DNA from: an uncultured Clostridia bacterium
GTDB lineage: Bacteria > Bacillota > Clostridia > Christensenellales > Borkfalkiaceae
Length of the DNA stretch: 8,325 nucleotides
Direction of reading: 5' to 3'
NCBI GenBank assembly: GCA_905235765.1
Contig: CAJOMM010000069.1
Location: forward strand, 1 to 8,325
The stretch's first letter is position 1. Each line of letters starts with the position of its first letter. The translations under genes and the position numbers were made by a program. Shown here one piece after another: positions 1 to 4,888 of the stretch. A model generated the notes under the pieces. It did not search any database. It had not been told where the DNA came from and worked only from the letters and a program-made list of their open reading frames with translations.

Positions 1-24
1 ATAAAGCCGCAAAGGAGAAAGAAT

Positions 25-252
25 ATGTTTAATAATTTTTTGTACATAGATCCGGCGATGATATCGGTTGCAGGAACCTCGATACTTGCGATATTCGTCG
101 CGATATCCGCGTCGTTTACGATATTCTGGTCGAAGATAAAGAAGAATTTCAGAAAAGCCGCCAAAATGGACGAAAACGCCAACAGGCAGACAGAACCTGA
201 CCTCGTTATTTACGATTTGGATAAGTCGGACAAGGACAAGAAAAATGCTTAA
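25..252 (+). CDS. Small single-pass membrane protein with YIDP motif, unknown function
   Basis: A 75-aa protein whose ATG follows a good ribosome binding site (AAAGGAGAAA, positions 11-20). The N-terminus has the short motif YIDPA (about residues 7-11). One hydrophobic segment follows (about residues 12-35, rich in I, V, A and F), then a basic stretch (KIKKNFRKAAK) and a charged, Lys/Asp-rich tail. By the positive-inside rule this suggests an outside N-terminus and a cytoplasmic tail. There is no signal-peptidase site and no catalytic motif. Its stop overlaps the next start by 8 bp, which implies translational coupling with the aminotransferase. Small proteins with an N-terminal YIDP-type motif and one membrane span do occur in clostridial genomes, as far as I recall without a described function. 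A partner or anchor role for a surface-polymer machine is inference from the neighbours. Confidence 0.8.
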   Translation: MFNNFLYIDPAMISVAGTSILAIFVAISASFTIFWSKIKKNFRKAAKMDENANRQTEPDLVIYDLDKSDKDKKNA

Positions 253-1318
253 TTTTACCGTCGGTCCCGTTCAGGTCGAAGATCGCATAAGAGAGATAGG
301 GCACGATCAGGTCCCGTATTTCAGAACGCCTGAATTTTCCGCCGTTATGTTGGAAAACGAAAGACTGATTCTGAAGTTTATGCGCGCTCCGAAAAATTCG
401 CGAGCGGTATTTCTTACGGGCTCCGGCACCTTCGCTATGGAGGCGTCCGTGGAAAATCTCGTTACCCGAAACGACAAGGTTCTGATAGTAAACGGCGGAA
501 CTTTCGGACAGAGATTTACCGATATCTGCCGATATAGAAATTTGAATTTCGAAGAGATAAAACTCCCTTACGGCACGCCGCTTTGCAGAAAAGACCTCGC
601 GCCGTACGAGAATAAGGGTTTCACCGTTCTATTAATCAACGTTCATGAAACGTCTACCGGAGTGCTTTACGATATGGATATGGTGGGGCAGTTTTGCGCG
701 GAGAACGGCATAAACCTTATAGCGGACGCTATCAGCGCATTTTTGGCGGACGACGTGAATATGGAAAAATGGGGGGCGCTGGCGGTGATAACTTCTTCGC
801 AAAAAGCCCTTGCATGCCATCCGGGAATTTCTATAGTAGCGCTTTCGGAAAAAGCCGTTGAGACGGCGAGAAAAAACCAAGCCGACGCACTTTATTACGA
901 CTTTATTCCTATGCTCGACAACGGAGTCAGAGGGCAAACGCCGTTTACTCCGGCTGTAAATATACTGTTACAGATTAACGCAAGGCTTGTAGACGTGGAG
1001 AAAAGAGGCGGCGCAGAAAGCGAAGTTTCGAGGACTAAAGGTCTTGCGGAATACTTCAGAAAGGGGATAAAAGATTTTCCGTTCGAGGAGTTTTCTTTAT
1101 CGCCTTCAAACGCCGTAACGGCGTTGAGACCGAAAAACGTTCCCGCCTACGGAATATTCACCGAACTCAAAGACCGCTACGGAATATGGGTGTGTCCGAA
1201 CGGCGGAGAATTAAAAGACGTTTTATTGAGAGTCGGGCATATCGGCGCGCTTAAATTTGCCGATTACGATAGACTTTTTGAGGCGCTTACAGACCTTAAA
1301 AACAAAGGGAAATTATAA
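245..1318 (+). CDS. Class V PLP-dependent aminotransferase, PhnW/alanine-glyoxylate transaminase-like
   Basis: A 357-aa fold-type I PLP enzyme, close to the usual size of class V aminotransferases. The N-terminus (NFTVGPV) has the TPGPV-like start of the family. TGSGT at residues 58-62 is the PLP-phosphate loop. HETSTG at 134-139 matches the HSETTTG region of 2-aminoethylphosphonate:pyruvate transaminase. DAISAF (161-166) supplies the Asp that contacts the pyridine nitrogen. SSQK puts the Schiff-base lysine at K187. LLRVGHIG holds R329, in the place of the substrate-carboxylate arginine of the AGAT family. The start is supported by AAGGA at 232-236, 8 nt upstream of the ATG. The gene overlaps the upstream membrane protein and is separated by 1 nt from the nucleotidyltransferase fusion. 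The class is certain. The substrate is inferred: a small aldehyde or keto compound converted to an amine, perhaps before nucleotide activation. A plain alanine-glyoxylate role is the alternative. Confidence 0.9.
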   Translation: MLNFTVGPVQVEDRIREIGHDQVPYFRTPEFSAVMLENERLILKFMRAPKNSRAVFLTGSGTFAMEASVENLVTRNDKVLIVNGGTFGQRFTDICRYRNLNFEEIKLPYGTPLCRKDLAPYENKGFTVLLINVHETSTGVLYDMDMVGQFCAENGINLIADAISAFLADDVNMEKWGALAVITSSQKALACHPGISIVALSEKAVETARKNQADALYYDFIPMLDNGVRGQTPFTPAVNILLQINARLVDVEKRGGAESEVSRTKGLAEYFRKGIKDFPFEEFSLSPSNAVTALRPKNVPAYGIFTELKDRYGIWVCPNGGELKDVLLRVGHIGALKFADYDRLFEALTDLKNKGKL

Positions 1319-1319
1319 T

Positions 1320-2654
1320 ATGGTAAAGGTTATTACCTACGGAACGTACGACCTTTTGCATTACGGTCATATCAATCTTTTAAAAAACGCCAAAGCGTTG
1401 GGCGATTATCTCATAGTCGGCGTTACCGCGGAAGATTTCGACAGGGCTCGCGGAAAAATAAACGTTAAGCAGTCGCTTGCCGAGCGCATAGAGGCGGTAC
1501 GGGCGACGGGTATTGCCGACGAGATTATCGTAGAAGAATACGAAGGGCAAAAGATTGACGACATAAAACGTTACGGCGTCGATATCTTCACCGTCGGTTC
1601 CGATTGGGAAGGTAAATTCGATTACCTTAAAGAATATTGCAAAGTCGTTTACCTTAAAAGGACGGAAGGCGTTTCCAGCACAGAGTTGAGGGCAAAATTA
1701 AAACCGCTTAAAATCGGCTTTGTCGGTACGGCGCCGTATATAAAAAAGTTCATTAACGAGACGAAGTTCGTGGCAGGTTTAACTCCCGTGGGAATATGTA
1801 CCGGCGGCGAAAAATTGCCGGACTCTCTTAAGGGTTTTTCTACGACTAAAAACTACGAAGAGTTTCTGAACGAAGTCGACGCGGTTTATATCGCTTCTCA
1901 GCCCAAGAAAAGGGAAAAACAAATAAGACTTGCAATAGAGCGTGGCAAGCACGTTCTTTGCGAATCGCCCGTGGCTCTTGACAAAAACGTTTGCGAAGAA
2001 CTTTTCGATTTGGCTGAAAAGAAGGGCGTTACCCTTACGGAATCTATAAAAACAGCCTATTCTATGGCGTATTACAGGCTTTTGCTTATGGCAAAAAGCG
2101 GTAAGATAGGCAAAATAGTTTCGGTGGACGCCACTTGTACCAGCTTAAAAGATTTTAACGTTTCCGATGCGGAGTCGGAACCGAAAAGCATTTACGAGTG
2201 GGGGCCGAACGCGTTATTAGCAGTATTTCAACTTCTCGGCACGGATTACCGCTCCAAGAGTATGGCGGTCGCGTTTTTGGACGAAAAGAACAGGGTAGAC
2301 GCTTTCACCGATATAAGGTTCGTTTACGACGGCGCCGTGGCGAACGTAAAGGTCGGAAGAGGCGTCAAGTCGGAAGGCGAACTAATCGTTTCGGGAACCA
2401 AGGGCTATATTTACGTTCCTGCGCCGTGGTGGAAAACGGAATATTTCGAGATAAGGTTTGAAGATCCTGCGGAAAACAAGCGGTTTTTTTTCCAGCTCGA
2501 CGGAGAGGGGATAAGGTACGAACTCGTTTCTTTCGTCAAGCAGGCGGAATCCAAAAAGAATTTTTCCTACGTGGAAAAGAAGGTCAGCGTGGCGATAGCG
2601 GAGATTGCGCAACATTTCGAAGAAGGCGTTGACGTTGTGAAAATAAATATATAA
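1320..2654 (+). CDS. Fusion protein: TagD/GCT-type cytidylyltransferase plus degenerate Gfo/Idh/MocA-type domain
   Basis: A 444-aa protein. An upstream in-frame TTG at 1257 exists, but ATG 1320 is preferred: it follows AAAGGGA (1304-1310), lies just after the previous stop, and gives the typical MVKVITYGTYDLLHYGH start. Residues 1 to about 128 are a glycerol-3-phosphate cytidylyltransferase-like domain with the HxGH motif (H14, H17) and RTEGVSST (114-121), which matches the family RTxGISTT signature. Residues about 130-444 resemble a Gfo/Idh/MocA oxidoreductase: a Rossmann start (KIGFVGTAPY), then GKHVLCESPVAL in place of the usual GKHVLCEKPLA, then an alpha/beta C-terminal domain. The catalytic EKP lysine is Ser216 here, the GxGxxG loop is imperfect, and the usual DxGxH histidine region reads WGPNALLAVFQLLG. 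The second domain may therefore bind rather than oxidise or reduce. CTP and a phosphorylated alcohol are inferred substrates; ATP use is not excluded. Confidence 0.87.
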   Translation: MVKVITYGTYDLLHYGHINLLKNAKALGDYLIVGVTAEDFDRARGKINVKQSLAERIEAVRATGIADEIIVEEYEGQKIDDIKRYGVDIFTVGSDWEGKFDYLKEYCKVVYLKRTEGVSSTELRAKLKPLKIGFVGTAPYIKKFINETKFVAGLTPVGICTGGEKLPDSLKGFSTTKNYEEFLNEVDAVYIASQPKKREKQIRLAIERGKHVLCESPVALDKNVCEELFDLAEKKGVTLTESIKTAYSMAYYRLLLMAKSGKIGKIVSVDATCTSLKDFNVSDAESEPKSIYEWGPNALLAVFQLLGTDYRSKSMAVAFLDEKNRVDAFTDIRFVYDGAVANVKVGRGVKSEGELIVSGTKGYIYVPAPWWKTEYFEIRFEDPAENKRFFFQLDGEGIRYELVSFVKQAESKKNFSYVEKKVSVAIAEIAQHFEEGVDVVKINI

Positions 2655-2673
2655 TAAGTATTACATAAAAAAT

Positions 2674-2712
2674 AAAAAGGCGGTAAGGGCACTAACTTTT
2701 GAAACTAGCAAA
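2674..2712 (+). repeat. Composite 3'-UTR motif, left copy
   Basis: After the fusion gene the sequence reads AAAAAGGCGG (2674-2683), a 14-nt segment containing CTAAC, then TTTGAAACTAGCAAA (2698-2712), then a terminator hairpin. The same order of blocks occurs on the minus strand at 3984-3944 behind another gene. The two copies thus form a widely spaced, imperfect inverted repeat about 1.3 kb apart. Function is unknown. It may be a dispersed 3'-end element or the ends of an insertion. Confidence 0.5.
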
Positions 2713-2741
2713 AAAGACTAAATTATTTTTTAGTCTTTTTT
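2710..2741. terminator. Bidirectional intrinsic terminator between convergent genes
   Basis: A perfect 13-bp stem, AAAAAAGACTAAA (2710-2722) with TTTAGTCTTTTTT (2729-2741), and a 6-nt loop. The A-run on one side and T-run on the other let it work on both strands. It serves the surface-polymer operon on the plus strand and the HNH gene on the minus strand, whose stop codon (2740-2742) overlaps its edge. Confidence 0.9.
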
Positions 2742-3558
2742 AATATGTATCGCCTTTTTCTTTGTTGCAACGTCTACATAAAGTTTGCAGATTATCGTAG
2801 GTCGTTTTTCCACCTTTTGCTATTGGTTTAATATGATCTATTTCCAAATAATCTGAGCGTTCACTTCTACCACATATTCTACATCTATATCCATCACGTT
2901 TATAAATTGAAAACCTCATTTTATTAGAAACTTTTCCTCTTTCAACTCTACATAAGGAATCCCAAATATCCTTATCATTATAGAAATTGCCATTCTTATT
3001 ATTCAACCTTCTAATTAAAGGTAATATTTTTTCAGAATCAAATGTTTGCTGTTTTGAAGCATAAATTTGCCCATTAATTTTAGAACAATATAAAGTTATT
3101 GTTATGTAAAAATGAAGAATTGGTTTTAATTTATACTGATTAAATACTTTCTTTTCTAAAGAAGATAAATATTTTAAATTTAATTTTTCCGTAGAATTAT
3201 TGAAATTACCAAATGAATCAATTGCATCAATTTCTTTACAATATACCTCATACAAAACTATATTATTATCAATATTTCTAATATCTTTAGATACTTCATA
3301 TTTTTTGAATTGCAATTGGTAAATTAAATAATCTTCACAAGAAATATTCTTATAAAAAACACTATTGTCATATATGTGTGAATCATCATAATTATTGCAT
3401 CCATAAAAATGTTGCTTTTCATTTATCTCTAAAAGTTGCTTTAGTGCAAGACTATTTTTTAATATAAAATCCTTATATTTTTTATTTCTTAATTTAAAGA
3501 TAATATAAAGTATCAACGATATAACTAATGCAATACATGATACAATTAAAAAAATCAT
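2740..3558 (-). CDS. Membrane-anchored HNH endonuclease-like protein
   Basis: A 272-aa protein. The frame stays open upstream to 3747, but the start at 3558 is chosen because GGGGAG (complement of 3565-3570) lies 6 nt before it and a promoter sits directly upstream. Residues 1 to about 21 are very hydrophobic (MIFLIVSCIALVISLILYII) and are followed by basic residues, so this is an N-terminal anchor with the bulk predicted to be cytoplasmic. Residues about 25-210 are a Lys/Asn/Ile-rich region that I do not recognise. The C-terminus is a complete HNH module: CRIC (226-229), the EIDH motif with H242, TTYDN with N256, and CRRC (261-264), which suggests a zinc-stabilised beta-beta-alpha-metal fold. 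The gene is far more AT-rich than its neighbours (positions 3121-3180 contain 9 G/C in 60), which suggests horizontal acquisition. It ends at a shared terminator. A DNA-cleaving or defence role is inferred; no partner gene is visible. Confidence 0.85.
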   Translation of the reverse strand: MIFLIVSCIALVISLILYIIFKLRNKKYKDFILKNSLALKQLLEINEKQHFYGCNNYDDSHIYDNSVFYKNISCEDYLIYQLQFKKYEVSKDIRNIDNNIVLYEVYCKEIDAIDSFGNFNNSTEKLNLKYLSSLEKKVFNQYKLKPILHFYITITLYCSKINGQIYASKQQTFDSEKILPLIRRLNNKNGNFYNDKDIWDSLCRVERGKVSNKMRFSIYKRDGYRCRICGRSERSDYLEIDHIKPIAKGGKTTYDNLQTLCRRCNKEKGDTY

Positions 3559-3580
3559 TATAAACTCCCCATATACAGAC

Positions 3581-3609
3581 ATTATAGCATATATTTGTTG
3601 ATATGTCTT
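3581..3609 (-). promoter_or_regulatory. Promoter of the HNH gene (extended -10)
   Basis: On the minus strand the -10 is TATAAT (complement of 3581-3586), preceded by TGC, which makes an extended -10. A 17-nt spacer separates it from a weaker -35, AAGACA (complement of 3604-3609). Transcription would begin about 15-20 nt before the ATG at 3558, leaving a leader just long enough for the GGGGAG ribosome binding site. This gives the gene its own promoter and argues against the longer reading frame. Confidence 0.8.
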
Positions 3610-3641
3610 AAAAATACTTAAAAAACTTATGGCATTTAAAC

Positions 3642-3697
3642 GTGTGCTTGGCTTGATACAAGTCGGTGTCGCTTCGCTCCACCGAAGACAAGCAGAC
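3642..3697 (+). ncRNA. Possible structured small RNA upstream of a terminator
   Basis: The segment can fold as a three-way junction. The outer stem pairs 3642-3650 (GTGTGCTTG) with 3689-3697 (CAAGCAGAC), 8 of 9 pairs. Inside it are a small hairpin CTTG-ATA-CAAG (3652-3662) and a second stem TCGGTG (3663-3668) with CACCGA (3680-3685). The segment is much richer in GC than its surroundings, and a strong plus-strand intrinsic terminator follows 17 nt later. No good plus-strand promoter was found, so a folded DNA repeat is an equal alternative. Confidence 0.35.
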
Positions 3698-3714
3698 AAA
3701 TAAATTTTGTTAGA

Positions 3715-3765
3715 AGAAAGGGTGTGTGCTGGCGTTAGCAAACGCACACACCCTTTCTCTTTTTT
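3715..3765 (+). terminator. Strong plus-strand intrinsic terminator with no visible upstream gene
   Basis: A perfect 15-bp stem, AGAAAGGGTGTGTGC (3715-3729) with GCACACACCCTTTCT (3744-3758), and a 14-nt loop. The T-rich tail CTTTTTTC follows on the plus strand. The minus-strand exit side lacks a U-run, so it points rightward. No plus-strand gene lies between the convergent terminator at 2741 and this hairpin. Confidence 0.75.
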
Positions 3766-3787
3766 CTTTTTGTATTTTAGTGTAAAC

Positions 3788-3812
3788 GAATATTTTTTGT
3801 TGCCAAGGTTAA
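3788..3812 (+). repeat. Imperfect direct repeat, copy A
   Basis: It shares GAATATT, TTTTGTTG and GGTTAA, in that order, with positions 3871-3896. Copy B has a 2-nt insertion after GAATATT and a few differences before GGTTAA. The copies start 83 nt apart. Meaning unknown; possibly a decayed recombination site or a small duplication. Confidence 0.45.
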
Positions 3813-3870
3813 AATGTATGTATAATAAGTATAATTGTTAAAACAATAACGACAACCTATGACAACGGCA

Positions 3871-3896
3871 GAATATTCGTTTTGTTGGCTGGTTAA
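3871..3896 (+). repeat. Imperfect direct repeat, copy B
   Basis: Second copy of the repeat at 3788-3812: GAATATT, CG, TTTTGTTG, then GCTGGTTAA. It lies between the plus-strand terminator and the minus-strand terminator of the frameshifted gene. Confidence 0.45.
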
Positions 3897-3902
3897 GAGA
3901 GA

Positions 3903-3938
3903 ATAAAAAACACTCTAACTTTTTCAAGTTAAAGTGTT
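3903..3938 (-). terminator. Minus-strand intrinsic terminator of the frameshifted small gene
   Basis: A hairpin with arms 3909-3921 and 3926-3938, 12 of 13 pairs, and a 4-nt loop. Read on the minus strand it exits into GTTTTTTATTC, a good U-tract. It lies about 57 nt beyond the restored stop codon of the small gene. Confidence 0.8.
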
Positions 3939-3943
3939 AAGTG

Positions 3944-3984
3944 TTTAGCAAGTTTCAAATCGGTTAGACCAACTCCGCCTTTTT
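3944..3984 (-). repeat. Composite 3'-UTR motif, right copy
   Basis: On the minus strand the order is AAAAAGGCGG (complement of 3975-3984), a 15-nt segment containing CTAAC, TTTGAAACTTGCTAAA (complement of 3944-3959), then a terminator hairpin. This matches the arrangement at 2674-2712 downstream of the fusion gene, in the opposite orientation. Confidence 0.5.
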
Positions 3985-3994
3985 GAATTTAATT

Positions 3995-4250
3995 TTATAG
4001 CAGCGCGTTTTCTAAAACCAGTTTGTCAAAGTCTATTTTTTCCACGAAGTCGTCCGACTTGAATTTTACTGTATTTTGCGTAGTTAAAGAGGTGCGTTTT
4101 AATAAGCACGGGCGTTGGAATATCCAGCGTTTCGCAGATGTCTTTTACGTAGTCGAAAAACATTGAATAATCGGTTGTTCCTTCCCGTTCGTATATAAAT
4201 TGACGGGTTATTTTATTATTTTTTAAAGTTTTTGCCCAAATTCTTATCAT
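3995..4250 (-). pseudogene. Small conserved-type hypothetical protein gene, frameshifted
   Basis: The uninterrupted frame gives 74 aa (MIRIWAKTLKNNKI...) ending at 4026 with an odd basic tail (SKIQVGRLRGKNRL). Shifting frame near residues 59-60 (about 4070-4075) restores a protein-like acidic/hydrophobic end, TVKFKSDDFVEKIDFDKL followed by VLENALL, with a TAA at 3995-3997 and a terminator soon after. The whole span is 256 nt, one more than a multiple of three, so a single-base insertion or a 2-nt deletion explains it; the restored protein would be about 84-85 aa. The N-terminus and the DxFxExxDFD end resemble a family of short uncharacterised clostridial proteins as I remember it. No function is known to me. 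A sequencing error or a programmed frameshift could also explain the break. Confidence 0.75.
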
Positions 4251-4293
4251 AATCTTTTACGCGCGCATATATAATATTTTTTATCGTAAGTAT

Positions 4294-4322
4294 ATTTTAT
4301 CATAAACAACGCTAAAATTCAA
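4294..4322 (-). promoter_or_regulatory. Minus-strand promoter for the frameshifted small gene
   Basis: On the minus strand: TTGAAT (complement of 4317-4322), a 17-nt spacer, and TAAAAT (complement of 4294-4299) preceded by TGA, giving an extended -10. It faces away from the regulator promoter at 4331; the two -35 boxes are separated by 8 bp, so both could respond to one bound regulator. Confidence 0.55.
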
Positions 4323-4330
4323 TATTGTGT

Positions 4331-4359
4331 TTGACAAAAATCTGCTAAAAGTATAGAAT
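4331..4359 (+). promoter_or_regulatory. Sigma-A-type promoter of the alaR-alaT-like operon
   Basis: TTGACA (4331-4336), exactly 17 nt, then TAGAAT (4354-4359). Transcription should begin near 4366, leaving a short leader with AAGGAG (4385-4390) 6 nt before the ATG. Confidence 0.9.
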
Positions 4360-4385
4360 ATATTTATAATATCGTTTATTCTATA
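4352..4385. promoter_or_regulatory. Candidate operator: 9-bp perfect inverted repeat over the -10
   Basis: TATAGAATA (4352-4360) is the exact inverse complement of TATTCTATA (4377-4385), with 16 nt between. The left arm contains the -10 hexamer and the right arm runs into the ribosome binding site. The predicted transcript starts between the arms, so the repeat would act as DNA. Lrp/AsnC proteins often bind symmetrical AT-rich sites and control their own genes, so self-repression is a reasonable inference. Confidence 0.5.
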
Positions 4386-4396
4386 AGGAGTGTACG

Positions 4397-4888
4397 ATGG
4401 AAAATTTAGAAAAATCCGTAATACAACTTTTGCGTGAAAACGCAAGATATTCCCACGCGCAGATGGCAGACATGCTCGGCGTTACCGAAGAAGAAGTCAA
4501 GACTCAGGTCGAAGCTCTCGAAAAAAACAAAGTAATTGTCAAATACGCCGCTATCGTAAATACCGAAGCGCTTTCGGAAAAAACCGTACAGGCGCTTATT
4601 GAAGTTAAGGTCGCCCCCCAACAGTTAAAGGGGTTTGATTCCTGCGCCGAGGAGATTTATAATTTTCCGGAAGTGCAGAGTCTGTATCTTATGAGCGGAG
4701 GATTCGATCTCGCAGTATTCGTGGAAGGCAAAGACATCTCGGATATCGCGAAGTTCGTCGCCGAAAAACTTTCCGTAATAGACGGCATTATCGGCGTAGC
4801 CACTCATTTTATTCTTAAAAAATACAAGATCGAAGGGCAGGTTACCAAACCTGTTGAAGAGCGTAAGAGAGAGATCGTTTTTGCATGA
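4397..4888 (+). CDS. Lrp/AsnC family transcriptional regulator, AlaR-like
   Basis: A 163-aa protein of normal family length. Residues 1 to about 50 form an AsnC-type winged helix-turn-helix (LLRENARYSHAQMADMLGVT, then EEEVKTQVEALEKNKVI). Residues about 65-145 form the RAM/ligand-binding domain, with the glycine turn MSGGFDLAVFVEG that shapes the amino-acid effector pocket at the dimer interface. A charged tail follows. The start has AAGGAG at ideal spacing. The stop overlaps the next ATG by 4 bp (ATGA), so the aminotransferase is translationally coupled. In B. subtilis an Lrp-type regulator (AlaR, formerly YugG) precedes the alanine transaminase gene alaT (yugH), and the order here is the same. 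Control of the aminotransferase in response to an amino acid, probably alanine, is therefore inferred. Confidence 0.92.
   Translation: MENLEKSVIQLLRENARYSHAQMADMLGVTEEEVKTQVEALEKNKVIVKYAAIVNTEALSEKTVQALIEVKVAPQQLKGFDSCAEEIYNFPEVQSLYLMSGGFDLAVFVEGKDISDIAKFVAEKLSVIDGIIGVATHFILKKYKIEGQVTKPVEERKREIVFA

Larger units (their letters stand above)
3583..3994. other. AT-rich intergenic stretch without a convincing protein gene
   Basis: This 412-nt interval separates the HNH gene from the frameshifted small gene. It holds the HNH promoter, a folded segment (3642-3697), a strong plus-strand terminator (3715-3758), a pair of imperfect direct repeats (3788-3812 and 3871-3896), TATAAT-like boxes at 3821 and 3830 without a well-spaced -35, a minus-strand terminator (3903-3938), and the right copy of the composite 3' motif (3944-3984). 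I see no transposase, integrase or tRNA. Confidence 0.8.

Noticed and set aside
1257..1319. TTG start extending the nucleotidyltransferase fusion by 21 residues
   Set aside because: The extension overlaps the aminotransferase gene, has no clear ribosome binding site, and adds residues before the conserved MVKVITYGTYD start.
2674..2759. Outer inverted repeat AAAAAGGCG / CGCCTTTTT around the convergent terminator
   Set aside because: The right half lies inside the HNH coding end and the arms are low complexity; the terminator alone explains the region.
3559..3747. N-terminal extension of the HNH protein by 63 residues to a start at 3747
   Set aside because: It runs through the folded element and into the terminator stem, has no ribosome binding site, and lies upstream of the promoter at 3581-3609. 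GGGGAG before 3558 fits far better.
3860..3907. Fifteen-codon plus-strand frame beginning at an ATG near 3860
   Set aside because: No ribosome binding site and no usable promoter spacing were found; it overlaps direct repeat copy B and looks like chance.
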